A stretch of 64,000 bases of DNA from PALSA-607 sp963825425 (GTDB lineage Bacteria > Actinomycetota > Actinomycetes > Acidothermales > Acidothermaceae). The notes beneath the pieces were generated by a model, which was not told where the DNA came from, did not search any database, and saw only the letters and a list, made by a program, of their open reading frames with translations. Made by a program: the position numbers and the translations under genes. Below, one piece after another: positions 38,968-50,537 of the stretch. Position 1 is the stretch's first letter. Every line of letters starts with the position of its first letter. The stretch spans positions 186,001 to 250,000 of the forward strand of contig CAWGTF010000010.1 of assembly GCA_963825425.1 (NCBI GenBank). The letters are read 5' to 3'.

Positions 38968-39735
38968 ATGGCAGTCCGAAGCTGGCGCGTTGTGGCTGGT
39001 CTCGCGAGTCTTGCGGTTGCGGTAGGCGCCACCGCGTGCACATCCAAGGCCAAGCCGATCCTGCCCGCGCCGGTAACCAGCCAGAGCAGCAGCAGCGCGG
39101 CACCGACTCTCGCGCCCACCCCGACCGTCGCAGTGGCGAGCACGTCGACCTCCGTCAGCGCGTCGCCGTCCGCCCCTGTACTGCCCGCCGGTTGCTCCCA
39201 GCTGCTGCCGCTCGGAACGCTCGAGCGCATTCTCGGCTTCGGCATCCTGGGGCAGGTGAACTACCTGAAGGCGGCCCCTGTGCCGCAGTCGGGGCGCACC
39301 GGCCGAGTTACCTGCACGTATGGGACGGCGCCGGGTGCCGCCACTCCCGCTGCTCCGAGCCCGACGCCGACGGTGGCGAAGCCGACGGGAGTGAAGCCGA
39401 CGACGCCAGCGCCCGTTCCGCTCGTGCAGGTGTCCTACATCACTTACATCAACGCGTCGACGGCCGCAGGACGGGTGCAGACAAGCGTGGAGGCCGACGG
39501 GGCAAGCGCGGCTGTCTCGACCGTCACCGTCAGTGGCAAGCCCGCGTACATTCTGATCGGCCCGACATTCAGCGAGCTGCTCATGAGCGATGCTGCCCGG
39601 ACTGTCGTCGTCGAGCTGTCGCCGGCTCTGGTGACTTCCGACAAGGCGCCGGCCGCGTTGGAGGGGATCGCCGCCGCAATGCTGCGCTTCGGCCAGTCCC
39701 CGTCGACGTCGCCCTCGCCCGGCGGATCCGCGTGA
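38968..39735 (+). CDS. Secreted lipoprotein, possibly DUF3558-like
   Basis: 255 aa. Signal peptide with lipobox GATAC, then about 45 residues of Pro/Ser/Thr/Ala linker. The domain starts around LPAGCSQLLPLGTLERILGF and has a second Cys in RVTCTYG. This CxxLLP...CxY pattern recalls DUF3558 lipoproteins of actinobacteria, but an internal Pro/Thr-rich insertion (APSPTPTVAKPTG) splits the domain and I am not sure. The C-terminal part VEADGASAAVSTVTVSGKPA looks beta-rich. It has its own leaderless promoter; coaE begins 8 bp after its stop and is probably cotranscribed. Confidence 0.8.
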   Translation: MAVRSWRVVAGLASLAVAVGATACTSKAKPILPAPVTSQSSSSAAPTLAPTPTVAVASTSTSVSASPSAPVLPAGCSQLLPLGTLERILGFGILGQVNYLKAAPVPQSGRTGRVTCTYGTAPGAATPAAPSPTPTVAKPTGVKPTTPAPVPLVQVSYITYINASTAAGRVQTSVEADGASAAVSTVTVSGKPAYILIGPTFSELLMSDAARTVVVELSPALVTSDKAPAALEGIAAAMLRFGQSPSTSPSPGGSA

Positions 39736-39742
39736 GCAGGCA

Positions 39743-40351
39743 GTGCCGGCACTGACGGTCGGCCTGACCGGTGGCATCGGTTCGGGCAAGAGCGCGATTC
39801 TCGACGACTTGGTCGCCTTGGGCGCGGTCGGCATCGACGCCGACGCGGTCGCCCGCGACGTGGTGGTGCCGGGAACCCCTGGCTTCGATGCGGTGGTGGC
39901 CGCCTTCGGCTCGGACGTGGTCGCGAGCGACGGCGGGCTCGATCGGCGGCGACTTGCTGCCATCGTCTTCGCTGACGCCGGCGAGCGCGCCCGCCTTGAG
40001 GCCATTACCCACCCATTGATCCGGGCCGAAACGGAGCGTCGGGTCGCTGCAGCGGCGCCTGACTCGATCGTCGTGAACGCGGTCCCGTTACTGGCTGAGG
40101 CCGGCCTCGCGGCGCGGTACGACGTTGTCGTGGCGGTGCAGGCGTCGCTCGCCGTCCGCGTCGCGCGCGTCGTTTCGTCCCGCGGGATGTCAGTCGCAGA
40201 TGCACGGGCCCGAATCGCCGTCCAGGCCTCGGATGAGCAACGCGCAGCGATCGCCTGGTGGGTGATCGTGAACGACGGGACCAGGGAGGAATTGCGGGTC
40301 GAGGTGGCGCGGCTTTGGGCGGCGCTGCTCGCGCGCCGCGACGCTCGTTAG
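39743..40351 (+). CDS. coaE: Dephospho-CoA kinase
   Basis: 202 aa. Phosphorylates dephospho-CoA at the 3' hydroxyl, the last step of coenzyme A synthesis. P-loop GLTGGIGSGKSAI, VGIDADAVARDVV, LEAITHPLIRAE, VVNAVPLLAEAGL and the lid region RMSVADARARIAVQ-like stretch are all in place. Shorter than the mycobacterial CoaE, which has an extra C-terminal domain absent here. GTG 39743. Confidence 0.96.
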   Translation: MPALTVGLTGGIGSGKSAILDDLVALGAVGIDADAVARDVVVPGTPGFDAVVAAFGSDVVASDGGLDRRRLAAIVFADAGERARLEAITHPLIRAETERRVAAAAPDSIVVNAVPLLAEAGLAARYDVVVAVQASLAVRVARVVSSRGMSVADARARIAVQASDEQRAAIAWWVIVNDGTREELRVEVARLWAALLARRDAR

Positions 40352-40376
40352 GACGCTCGTTCGGGCCGCGAATTAC

Positions 40377-40408
40377 GTGACCCCCCGAGCCGAAGCCCAG
40401 GGGGTCAC
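40377..40408 (+). terminator. Hairpin terminator of coaE
   Basis: GTGACCCCC (40377-40385) pairs exactly with GGGGGTCAC (40400-40408) across a 14-nt loop, 25 bp after the coaE stop. No strong T run. Confidence 0.75.
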
Positions 40409-40641
40409 ATTGCAAGTGGCTCCCCGCCCGTCACCGCCGACCGAAGCCAGCTGCGACACTTTCCCGGTTGCCCGGGAGTGGCGGATCACTTCTTGCGAGA
40501 CGAAACGTTAGGGGAGAAAACCCTTACTGGGAAGCGAATTTTGCGAGAATCTTTGGCAACTGTGACACCAACTATCACCGCCCGTCACACCCGTCCCGAC
40601 CGTACCTTCCGGTCGAAGGCCTGGTCGCGGGGCCCCAACTT

Positions 40642-40713
40642 CACTCCGCATCCCGGGTGGTTGTTCGACGGGGCGTTTTGGTGGGTTTCGGCAACCACCA
40701 GGGATGCGAAGTG
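40642..40713 (+). other. Long nested inverted repeat in the region before uvrB
   Basis: CACTCCGCATCCC (40642-40654) pairs with GGGATGCGAAGTG (40701-40713) with one mismatch. After a single G-A mismatch, GGTGGTTG (40656-40663) pairs exactly with CAACCACC (40692-40699) around a 28-nt loop rich in G and T. Together this is about 20 base pairs. A smaller hairpin CCACCT/AGGTGG follows at 40748-40765. The whole 40409-40855 stretch holds no recognisable gene. A structured leader of uvrB, a small RNA or a recombination site are possible. Confidence 0.65.
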
Positions 40714-40855
40714 CGGATACCCAACCGTCACGCGCCACGCCAACGTCCCACCTCGAGGAAGGTGGACCGATGAACGTGAGTGGACGGCGATGGGTGGGCG
40801 CGGTCGGAAAGGCTGGCCGCAGAAACTGTCCGGCGGACCACGTACGGTGTTCTGC

Positions 40856-42964
40856 GTGAGACCCGTCACCGATCTTGTGCGCAGCGTGGCACCGCTGCAG
40901 GTTGTCAGCGACTTCACCCCGTCCGGCGACCAGCCGACCGCGATCGCCGATCTTGAGGAGCGGATCAAGCGCGGCGACCGCGACGTGGTACTCCTCGGCG
41001 CCACCGGCACCGGTAAGTCGGCGACCACCGCCTGGCTGGTCGAGCGCCTTCAGCGGCCCACCCTCGTGATGGCCCCGAACAAGACCCTGGCGGCCCAGCT
41101 TGCCAACGAGCTGCGCGAGATGCTCCCGAACAACGCGGTCGAGTACTTCGTGAGCTACTACGACTACTACCAGCCCGAGGCCTACATCCCGCAGACCGAT
41201 ACCTACATCGAGAAGGATTCGTCGATCAACGACGAGGTCGAGCGGTTGCGGCACTCGGCCACGAACAGCCTGCTGACGCGCCGTGACGTCGTCGTGGTGG
41301 CGAGCGTTTCCTGCATCTACGGCCTTGGCACACCGCAGGAGTACGTCGACCGCATGGTCAGGCTGAAGGTCGGCGAAGAGATCGAGCGCGACAAGCTGTT
41401 ACGCAAGCTGGTCGAGATTCAGTACACCCGCAACGATGTGGCGTTCACGCGCGGCACGTTCCGCGTGCGCGGCGACACGATCGAGATCATCCCTCAGTAT
41501 GAAGAGCTTGCCGTGCGCATCGAGATGTTCGGCGACACGATCGAGCGGCTGTCGACGCTGCATCCGTTGACTGGTGAGCTGGTCACCGAAGACAAAGAGC
41601 TGTACGTGTTTCCGGCCTCGCACTACGTCGCAGGTCCGGAGCGTATGGAGCGAGCGATCGCCGGTATCGAGGCAGAGCTTGAAGAACGCCTTGCCGAGCT
41701 TGAGAAGCAAGGCAAGTTGCTCGAGTCACAGCGGCTGCGCATGCGCACGACGTATGACCTCGAGATGATGCGCCAGGTCGGCAGTTGTTCAGGTATCGAG
41801 AACTACAGCCGGCACATCGACGGCCGCGCTCCAGGTACCGCACCGAACACGTTGCTTGACTACTTTCCCGAAGACTTCCTTCTTGTCATCGACGAGTCAC
41901 ATGTCACGGTGCCGCAGATCGGCGGTATGTACGAGGGCGACATGTCGCGCAAACGCAACCTCGTCGAGCACGGCTTCCGATTGCCGAGTGCGATGGACAA
42001 CCGGCCCCTTCGGTGGGAGGAGTTCGTTGATCGCATCGGCCAGACGGTCTACCTTTCGGCGACTCCAGGGCCCTACGAGTTGGGCCGGGTCCAGGGCGAC
42101 GTCGTCGAGCAAGTGATTAGGCCGACTGGGCTCGTCGACCCCGAGATCGTGGTCAAGCCGAGCAAGGGCCAGATCGACGACCTCGTGCACGAGATCCGCT
42201 TGCGCGCCGAGCGAAACGAACGGGTGCTCGTCACGACACTGACGAAGAAGATGTCCGAAGACCTCACCGACTACTTGCTCGAGCTCGGCATTCGAGTGCG
42301 CTACTTGCACAGCGAGGTCGACACCTTGCGTCGCGTCGAGTTGCTGCGTGAGCTTCGGCTCGGTGAGTTCGACGTGCTCGTCGGCATCAACCTCCTGCGG
42401 GAGGGTCTCGACCTGCCAGAGGTGTCGCTGGTGTCGATCCTCGACGCCGACAAAGAAGGGTTCCTTCGCTCTGGCACGTCGCTGATCCAGACCATCGGCC
42501 GGGCCGCGCGCAACGTGTCGGGCCAGGTGCACATGTACGCCGACACCGTCACCCCGTCGATGGCGCATGCGATCGACGAGACCAACCGGCGCCGCGCGAA
42601 GCAGGTCGCCTACAACGTCGAACGAGGAATCGACCCGCAACCGTTGCGCAAGAAGATCGCCGACATCCTCGACTCGATCGTTCGCGAGGACGTCGACACG
42701 CAGGCGCTTATCGGCGGCGGCGGCCGGCAGATGAGCCGAGGTAAGGCGCCGGTGCCCGGGCTGTCGTCTCGCGGTGCCGGAGCGCACGCCCGGGAGCTCG
42801 CGGGGATGCCACGCGAAGAGCTCGGCGAGCTGATCACCCAGCTCACCGAGCAGATGCACGCTGCCGCGACCGAGCTGCACTTCGAGCTGGCGGCGCGGCT
42901 GCGCGACGAGATCCACGAGCTCAAGAAGGAACTGCGCGGCATGGAGGCCGCCGGCGTCCGCTGA
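40856..42964 (+). CDS. uvrB: Excinuclease ABC subunit B
   Basis: 702-aa helicase-like core of nucleotide excision repair; it verifies damage and positions UvrC. N-terminus VRPVTDLVRSVAPLQVVSDF is the family opening. Walker A GATGTGKSATTAW, the damage-probing beta-hairpin YYDYYQPEAYIP, FLLVIDESHVT, and the C-terminal UVR motif ELAARLRDEIHELKKEL that contacts UvrC are present. GTG 40856 is chosen by homology; a TACGGT box at 40843-40848 gives near-leaderless spacing. No SOS box could be recognised upstream. Clean frame. Confidence 0.97.
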   Translation: MRPVTDLVRSVAPLQVVSDFTPSGDQPTAIADLEERIKRGDRDVVLLGATGTGKSATTAWLVERLQRPTLVMAPNKTLAAQLANELREMLPNNAVEYFVSYYDYYQPEAYIPQTDTYIEKDSSINDEVERLRHSATNSLLTRRDVVVVASVSCIYGLGTPQEYVDRMVRLKVGEEIERDKLLRKLVEIQYTRNDVAFTRGTFRVRGDTIEIIPQYEELAVRIEMFGDTIERLSTLHPLTGELVTEDKELYVFPASHYVAGPERMERAIAGIEAELEERLAELEKQGKLLESQRLRMRTTYDLEMMRQVGSCSGIENYSRHIDGRAPGTAPNTLLDYFPEDFLLVIDESHVTVPQIGGMYEGDMSRKRNLVEHGFRLPSAMDNRPLRWEEFVDRIGQTVYLSATPGPYELGRVQGDVVEQVIRPTGLVDPEIVVKPSKGQIDDLVHEIRLRAERNERVLVTTLTKKMSEDLTDYLLELGIRVRYLHSEVDTLRRVELLRELRLGEFDVLVGINLLREGLDLPEVSLVSILDADKEGFLRSGTSLIQTIGRAARNVSGQVHMYADTVTPSMAHAIDETNRRRAKQVAYNVERGIDPQPLRKKIADILDSIVREDVDTQALIGGGGRQMSRGKAPVPGLSSRGAGAHARELAGMPREELGELITQLTEQMHAAATELHFELAARLRDEIHELKKELRGMEAAGVR

Positions 42965-43039
42965 TAGCCGATCCTTGCGCTTCCCGCTACCGCAACCAGT
43001 CCTGTCGAACGAGGGCATCCGTCGGTATTGTCGCTCGCG

Positions 43040-43315
43040 ATGAAGTACGTCTTGATCTACGAGTCTCCCCAGAACCTCGACATGGAGGAGTTGCGGGCGC
43101 AGTTTCCTGCGCACCGCGCTCGGTGGGCCGTCTTTCAGGAACAGGGCACGCTGCTGCTGATTGGCCCGTATGCGAACCGCGAAGGCGCTCTCGCTGTGTT
43201 TACCACGCGTGAAGCTGCCGAGGAGTTTGTGGCAACTGACCCCTTCGCGCTGAACGGTCTCGTTGCCAAGTGGCATATACAAGCCTGGCACGAGGCGTTG
43301 CTCGAGCCACTTTGA
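43040..43315 (+). CDS. YciI-like protein
   Basis: 91 aa, a single small alpha-beta domain of the YCII/EthD-like type: MKYVLIYESPQNLDMEELRA, HRARWAVFQEQGTLLLIGPYA, AAEEFVATDPFALNGLV with the family DPF motif, then WHIQAWHEALLEPL. Functions in this family are poorly defined. ATG 43040 is preceded by TATTGT at 43026-43031. Short but convincing because the family order is complete. Confidence 0.85.
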   Translation: MKYVLIYESPQNLDMEELRAQFPAHRARWAVFQEQGTLLLIGPYANREGALAVFTTREAAEEFVATDPFALNGLVAKWHIQAWHEALLEPL

Positions 43316-43324
43316 TGCGCGGCG

Positions 43325-43537
43325 TTATAGCCGCGGATACTTGCTCCTCGGTGCGGTAGCACCTGCGCGGGATCGCCGGCGGCGCAAGTTCATTCTGCGG
43401 GCAAAGGCAATGTCAGCCATCGATGATGCACGGCGAATGACATGACCTTCGCGTCGCGCTCGGCGGTCCATCAACCCGAGCAACGTGCCGACCCCGAGCA
43501 CCACGGCAGCGATGATCAGCCATACCCAGAGCACCAT
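43325..43537 (-). CDS. Small single-helix membrane protein, unknown
   Basis: 70 aa with an N-terminal hydrophobic helix VLWVWLIIAAVVLGVGTLLGL followed by a strongly basic tail (DRRARREGHVIRR, MNLRRRRSR). A good ribosome site, GGAGGTC, lies four bases before the ATG, which supports it as a gene. No family recognised. Topology by positive-inside rule would put the tail in the cytosol. It is convergent with the YciI-like gene, 9 bp apart. Confidence 0.65.
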   Translation of the reverse strand: MVLWVWLIIAAVVLGVGTLLGLMDRRARREGHVIRRASSMADIAFARRMNLRRRRSRAGATAPRSKYPRL

Positions 43538-43619
43538 CGCGACCTCCTGTGTCGTGCCGAAACTTACTACGGGTCGGGCTTCGAAACCTGGGTCTCAGTC
43601 ATTGCTCGGTGTTGCCCTG

Positions 43620-43625
43620 TAATCT
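43620..43625 (+). promoter_or_regulatory. Leaderless -10 box (TAATCT)
   Basis: TAATCT is at -12 to -7 of ATG 43632, no ribosome site between. It is the strongest support that the small gene behind it is real. Confidence 0.55.
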
Positions 43626-43631
43626 GTAGCG

Positions 43632-43856
43632 ATGCCAGAACGGCGGACGCCTCAGTGGTACCGGCTCGGCGGCGTGATTTGGGCACTCGTCGGGGTGCTG
43701 TACTGGGTCGCCGAGGTACTTCAGCCGAAGCCACTGCACCTAGCTCTCGGGATCCTGTTCACCTGCGTCGCCGTCACCTACTTCGTTGGCGCAAAGGAAT
43801 TTGCGCGACGTGCAGCCGCGCGGCTAGCGAGCCGCTGGCAGCTACCAGACAAGTAG
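43632..43856 (+). CDS. Small two-helix membrane protein, unknown
   Basis: 74 aa. Two hydrophobic helices (LGGVIWALVGVLYWVAEVL and LALGILFTCVAVTYFVG) flank a short PKPLH loop; both ends are basic (MPERRTPQWYR and RRAAARLASRW). No family recognised. Perfect leaderless promoter spacing. It is convergent with the metallo-hydrolase gene, leaving only 8 bp between stops. Confidence 0.65.
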   Translation: MPERRTPQWYRLGGVIWALVGVLYWVAEVLQPKPLHLALGILFTCVAVTYFVGAKEFARRAAARLASRWQLPDK

Positions 43857-43864
43857 CCGCGTCA

Positions 43865-44530
43865 CTACCAGCCGCGGGCGCGCCATTCGGCTAGGTGCGG
43901 GCGCTCGACGCCTAACGTCGTGTCGGCACCGTGACCGGGATACACCCAGGTCGCATCCGGAAAGACGCCGAACACCTTCGCCTCGAGGTCGTCCATCAGC
44001 GACGTGAAGTCGGCAACGTTCTTGTGGGTGTTTCCAGGCCCGCCGGGAAAGAGCGAGTCGCCGGTGAAGATATGTGGCGCCGCAGAATCCGGGTCGTAGA
44101 CAATCGCGATGCTCCCGGGGGTATGGCCCTTCAGATGAATGACCTTCACTTGGGCGTTCCCGATCGCCAGCACATCGCCGTCCTCGACCGTTTCTGTCAT
44201 CGGTATCGGAAGACCGGGTGCGTCGAGCGGATGAGCAATGACCGCCGGGCCGGTCACGCCGACGACTGCCTCCAGGCCTTGCCAGTGATCGGGATGCTGA
44301 TGTGTCGTCACCACACTGACGAGCAACCCGTCGCCGCGCGCTGCCAGCAGGCGATCGGGTTCGGCGGCCGCATCGATCAGCATCGTGTCGCCGGTGGCCG
44401 TGCAGCGAAGCAAGTAGGCGTTATTGTCGTAAGGCCCGACCGCGATCTTGGTGATCCGGAGTCCGGGCAGTTCGCGCACGGCGACCGGGCCGCCGACCTT
44501 CACGTCGCCTGTGTACTCATGAGATGCCAT
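43865..44530 (-). CDS. MBL-fold metallo-hydrolase
   Basis: 221 aa, glyoxalase II-like. The metal-binding motif THQHPDHWQGL is the HxHxDH signature, with further ligands in HLKGHTPGSIAIVYD, FTGDSLFPGGPGNT and the C-terminal PGHGADTTLGVE. The family hydrolyses thioesters or related bonds using two metals, and the next gene upstream is a DinB/MDMPI protein, so a thiol-related substrate is possible. The Met of MASHEYTGD is taken as start because upstream in-frame sequence is the shadow of the neighbouring gene. Intact. Confidence 0.92.
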   Translation of the reverse strand: MASHEYTGDVKVGGPVAVRELPGLRITKIAVGPYDNNAYLLRCTATGDTMLIDAAAEPDRLLAARGDGLLVSVVTTHQHPDHWQGLEAVVGVTGPAVIAHPLDAPGLPIPMTETVEDGDVLAIGNAQVKVIHLKGHTPGSIAIVYDPDSAAPHIFTGDSLFPGGPGNTHKNVADFTSLMDDLEAKVFGVFPDATWVYPGHGADTTLGVERPHLAEWRARGW

Positions 44531-44568
44531 GTCGATGATTGTGTCCGATCGGCGGCGTCGAGACGAGA

Positions 44569-45285
44569 TCAGGTCCAGGCCGGCGGCGTCGGTAGCTGCC
44601 CGCCGGTCACTTCGAGCGCCGAGCCGTCGTCGCGGCCGAGCACCCACATAGCGAGCGACGATGCGGCGCCGCGAACTTCGACCGCCGAGCCCCCGGCCAG
44701 GTCGATGCGGACGGCGACGTCGGTGGGCACCAAGGTCACCGGCTCGATCCCGCGGACCTCGAACGCGGGCAAGATCGAGACCAAGATCCTTAAGGCCAAC
44801 TGCGACGACCAGTCGGACGCCGAGTAGCCGGCGTCGAGATCGACGTGATGAATCGCCACCTCGCGAAGCCGCGCGTCGAGGATCTTCGACGCCGGCCGTG
44901 ACTCGCCCGACATCCAGCGCACCTCGTGTTGCCAACATCGGGCCGGCACCGCGGCGGCGGCGGCCACGAACCGCCGGTGCGACGCCTCGATGTCGGCCAG
45001 TTGCTCCGCCGCTGGGCGGGCCGCGCCGGCGGCAATCCCCAGATCGCGGGCCTCCCGGCTCGGGTACTGCGGATGCTCGACTCCGGTCGTCGCCGAGGTC
45101 AGCAGGTTGACCAGGCTGTCGGCGTTGCGGGCGAGGTGGGTCAGCACATGACCCCGGGACCACTCGGGCAGGCCGGACGGCGCCAGCACCTCGGCGTCCG
45201 ACAGGGTCTTGGCCGTAGCGAGCAACCGGGACGTCGCCGCCTCAATCTCGGCGGAATCGGGCGCGGGATCCCAGTGTTGGCTCAC
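44569..45285 (-). CDS. DinB/MDMPI-fold, probably mycothiol-dependent enzyme
   Basis: 238 aa of the maleylpyruvate-isomerase-like superfamily. The N-terminal four-helix bundle shows LPEWSRGHVLTHLARNADSLVNLL and AIHHVDLDAGY, whose His residues are the expected metal ligands. A C-terminal sterol-carrier-like domain follows. Family members use mycothiol in detoxification or isomerisation; the substrate is unknown. GTG 45285 follows a TAGCGT box (45293-45298) at -13 to -8. Divergent from uvrA. Confidence 0.88.
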   Translation of the reverse strand: MSQHWDPAPDSAEIEAATSRLLATAKTLSDAEVLAPSGLPEWSRGHVLTHLARNADSLVNLLTSATTGVEHPQYPSREARDLGIAAGAARPAAEQLADIEASHRRFVAAAAAVPARCWQHEVRWMSGESRPASKILDARLREVAIHHVDLDAGYSASDWSSQLALRILVSILPAFEVRGIEPVTLVPTDVAVRIDLAGGSAVEVRGAASSLAMWVLGRDDGSALEVTGGQLPTPPAWT

Positions 45286-45451
45286 CTGCCGGACGCTACC
45301 GGCGAACTGGCGTCAACCGCTCCCAATTTGTGCGCCCGAGTTTCTGTCGGAGACCGCACCTACGATGGACGAGCCCGGGGTACAGCCGGGCGAGCGGGCT
45401 CGAGCAGCAGGCTTGAGACGACCCGAGGTGACGGGATGGGGCAGCCGCGGC

Positions 45452-48353
<2,902 letters not shown>

Positions 48354-48447
48354 CCCGCGCGCTCGACCGGGAGTGCCGAGTCGGCCACGCACAGGCGTCG
48401 GCGAAGCGGCCGCGCGGCGCGAGCCGCGTTTCGTCGTCGCCCGTCGG

Positions 48448-48453
48448 TAGGCT
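48448..48453 (+). promoter_or_regulatory. Leaderless -10 box for uvrC (TAGGCT)
   Basis: TAGGCT is at -13 to -8 of the uvrC GTG at 48461. It argues that uvrA and uvrC are separate genes despite the open frame between them. Confidence 0.55.
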
Positions 48454-48460
48454 GGACGCC

Positions 48461-50537
48461 GTGGTAGACCCCGCGAGTTATCGGCCCGCGACGGGCTCGA
48501 TTCCCGAATCGCCGGGTGTCTATCGGTTCCGCGATAGCCAGGATCGGGTCGTCTACGTCGGCAAGGCGAAGAACCTGCGGTCCCGGCTCAACTCCTACTT
48601 CGCCGACGTCGCGTCGCTGCACCCGCGCACCCAGGCAATGGTGTGCAGCGCAAGCCGCGTCGACTGGACCGTCGTCGCGACCGAGGTCGAGGCTCTCCAG
48701 CTCGAATACAACTGGATCAAGGAGTTCGACCCGCGGTTCAACGTCAAGTACCGCGACGACAAGAGCTACCCGTATCTCGCCGTGACGCTGTCCGACGATG
48801 TCCCGCGTTCGATGGTGATGCGCGGTGCGAAACGCAAGGGCATCCGCTACTTCGGTCCGTATTCGCATGCCTGGGCCATCCGCGAAACCCTCGACCTGCT
48901 GCTGCGGGTCTTCCCGATGCGCACCTGCTCGAACGGTGTCTACCGGCGAGCCGAGCAGACCGGTCGGCCTTGCCTGCTCGGGCACATCGGCAAGTGCGCA
49001 GCGCCGTGCGTCGGCTGGGTCTCGATCGACGAGCACCGAAAGATCGTCGAGGACTTCTGCGACTTCATGGCCGGCCATCCCGACGCCTACCTCAAGCGGC
49101 TCGAACGGGAGATGAAGCAGGCCGCGACCGAGCAGGAGTACGAGCGCGCCGCCCGGTTGCGCGACGACATCGCGGCGCTACGGCGAGCGATGGAGAAGCA
49201 GACGGTCGTGCTTGCCGATGCGACCGACGCCGACGTCATCGCGATGGCCGAGGATCAGCTCGAGGCAGCGGTGCAGGTGTTCTTCGTCCGTGGCGGCCGG
49301 GTGCGCGGCCAGCGTGGTTGGGTTGTCGAGAAGGTCGAGGACGTCACGACCGCCGACCTGGTCGAACATTTCGTGACCCAGCTCTACGGCGAGGTCGACG
49401 AGCTGGTCGGTGCCGCCGCAGAGGTGCCTCGCGAGGTGCTGGTGCCCGAACTGCCTGCCGAGCTCGAGACGGTCACCGAATGGTTGAGCGCACGGCGCGG
49501 TTCACGGGTCGACTTCCGGGTGCCGCAGCGCGGCGACAAGCGGGCGCTGATGGAGACCGTGGCTCGCAATGCGGCGCAGTCGCTGATGCTGCACAAGACC
49601 AGGCGAGCCGGCGATCTCACCGCCCGCGGCCGGGCCCTGCAGGAGATCCAGGACGCACTCCAACTCGACGAGGCTCCGTTGCGCATCGAGTGCTACGACA
49701 TCTCCAACCTGCAAGGCACCGACGTCGTCGCCTCGATGGTCGTCTTCGAGGACGGCCTCGCCCGCAAGAGTGAGTACCGCCGGTTCGCGATCACATCGGT
49801 GGGTAGCGGCGCGTTGCCACCCGATCCAGATCCGCATGCCGAGCCCGAGCCCGAGCCTGCGGATCGGGCTACCGCGAACGATGTGGCGGCGATTCACGAA
49901 GTCATCACCCGCCGGTTCCGTCGTTACCTCGATGAGCGCGCCGCGAGCGACCTGCAGATGGACGAGCTACCGGAGCCTGACGAGAGCGATCCGCATGGGT
50001 CCGTGCGCACGATGATCGATCCCGACACCGGGCGGCCGCGCAAGTTCGCGTACACACCGAATCTGGTGGTCGTCGACGGCGGTCCACCGCAGGTAACCGC
50101 AGCCAAGAGGGCACTCGACGAGCTGGGGATCGACGACATCGCGCTGGTCGGTCTTGCCAAACGACTCGAGGAGGTGTGGCGCCCCGACGACCCGGATCCG
50201 GTGATCCTGCCGCGCAGCAGCGAGGGCCTCTACCTTCTGCAGCGGGTTCGAGACGAGGCGCACCGATTCGCGATCAGCTATCACCGGGCGAAGCGGTCGG
50301 CGTCCATGACGCGCAGTGCTCTTGAAGGAATACCCGGGCTCGGTTCCACCCGACGTGCCGCGTTACTGCGACACTTCGGATCGGTGAAGCGGGTGCGGGC
50401 GGCGACGGTCGATGAGCTCGCTGAGGTGATCAGGCATCGGGCGAGGGACGGCGGAAGTGGTGCACGCGGCCTTAGCAGGGACGGCGGCAGCGGCAGGTAC
50501 GGCGGGGACGCTGGCCGGCGAGGAGACGAAGACGTGA
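48461..50537 (+). CDS. uvrC: Excinuclease ABC subunit C (one frame break near its end)
   Basis: Dual-incision nuclease of excision repair. GIY-YIG domain (PGVYRFRD, VVYVGKAKNLRSRLNSYF) for the 3' cut, a cysteine-bearing linker (RPCLLGHIGKCAAPCVG), a UVR motif (ERAARLRDDIAALRRAM), an RNase-H-like domain (IECYDISNLQGTDVVASMV, VVDGGPPQV) for the 5' cut, and a terminal helix-hairpin-helix. The second hairpin is out of frame; dropping one base near 50429 restores GIGRGTAEVVHAAL and a TGA at 50535-50537 overlapping rapZ by GTGA. About 692 aa when restored, including an acidic insert (PDPDPHAEPEPEP) near residue 450. Confidence 0.95.

Noticed and set aside
40377..40408. A 6C-type actinobacterial small RNA, because of the CCCCCC run
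   Set aside because: The cytosines are paired in the stem rather than exposed in loops, and there is only one such hairpin. It is a better terminator for coaE.
40450..40855. A plus-strand open frame in phase with uvrB that would add about 125 residues to its N-terminus
   Set aside because: The family N-terminus starts at the GTG 40856, the added residues match nothing, and the region is filled with inverted repeats.
43865..45163. A single 432-residue minus-strand protein joining the MBL hydrolase to upstream sequence
   Set aside because: The upstream part is the antisense-phase shadow of the DinB/MDMPI gene; the hydrolase starts at MASHEYTGD.
45209..45451. An extended UvrA N-terminus reaching back to 45209
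   Set aside because: It runs through the start and promoter of the divergent DinB/MDMPI gene; UvrA homology begins at 45452.
40409..45451. SOS (LexA) boxes before uvrB and uvrA
   Set aside because: I searched by eye for an actinobacterial GAAC-N4-GTTC type site and saw none; absence by eye is not proof.
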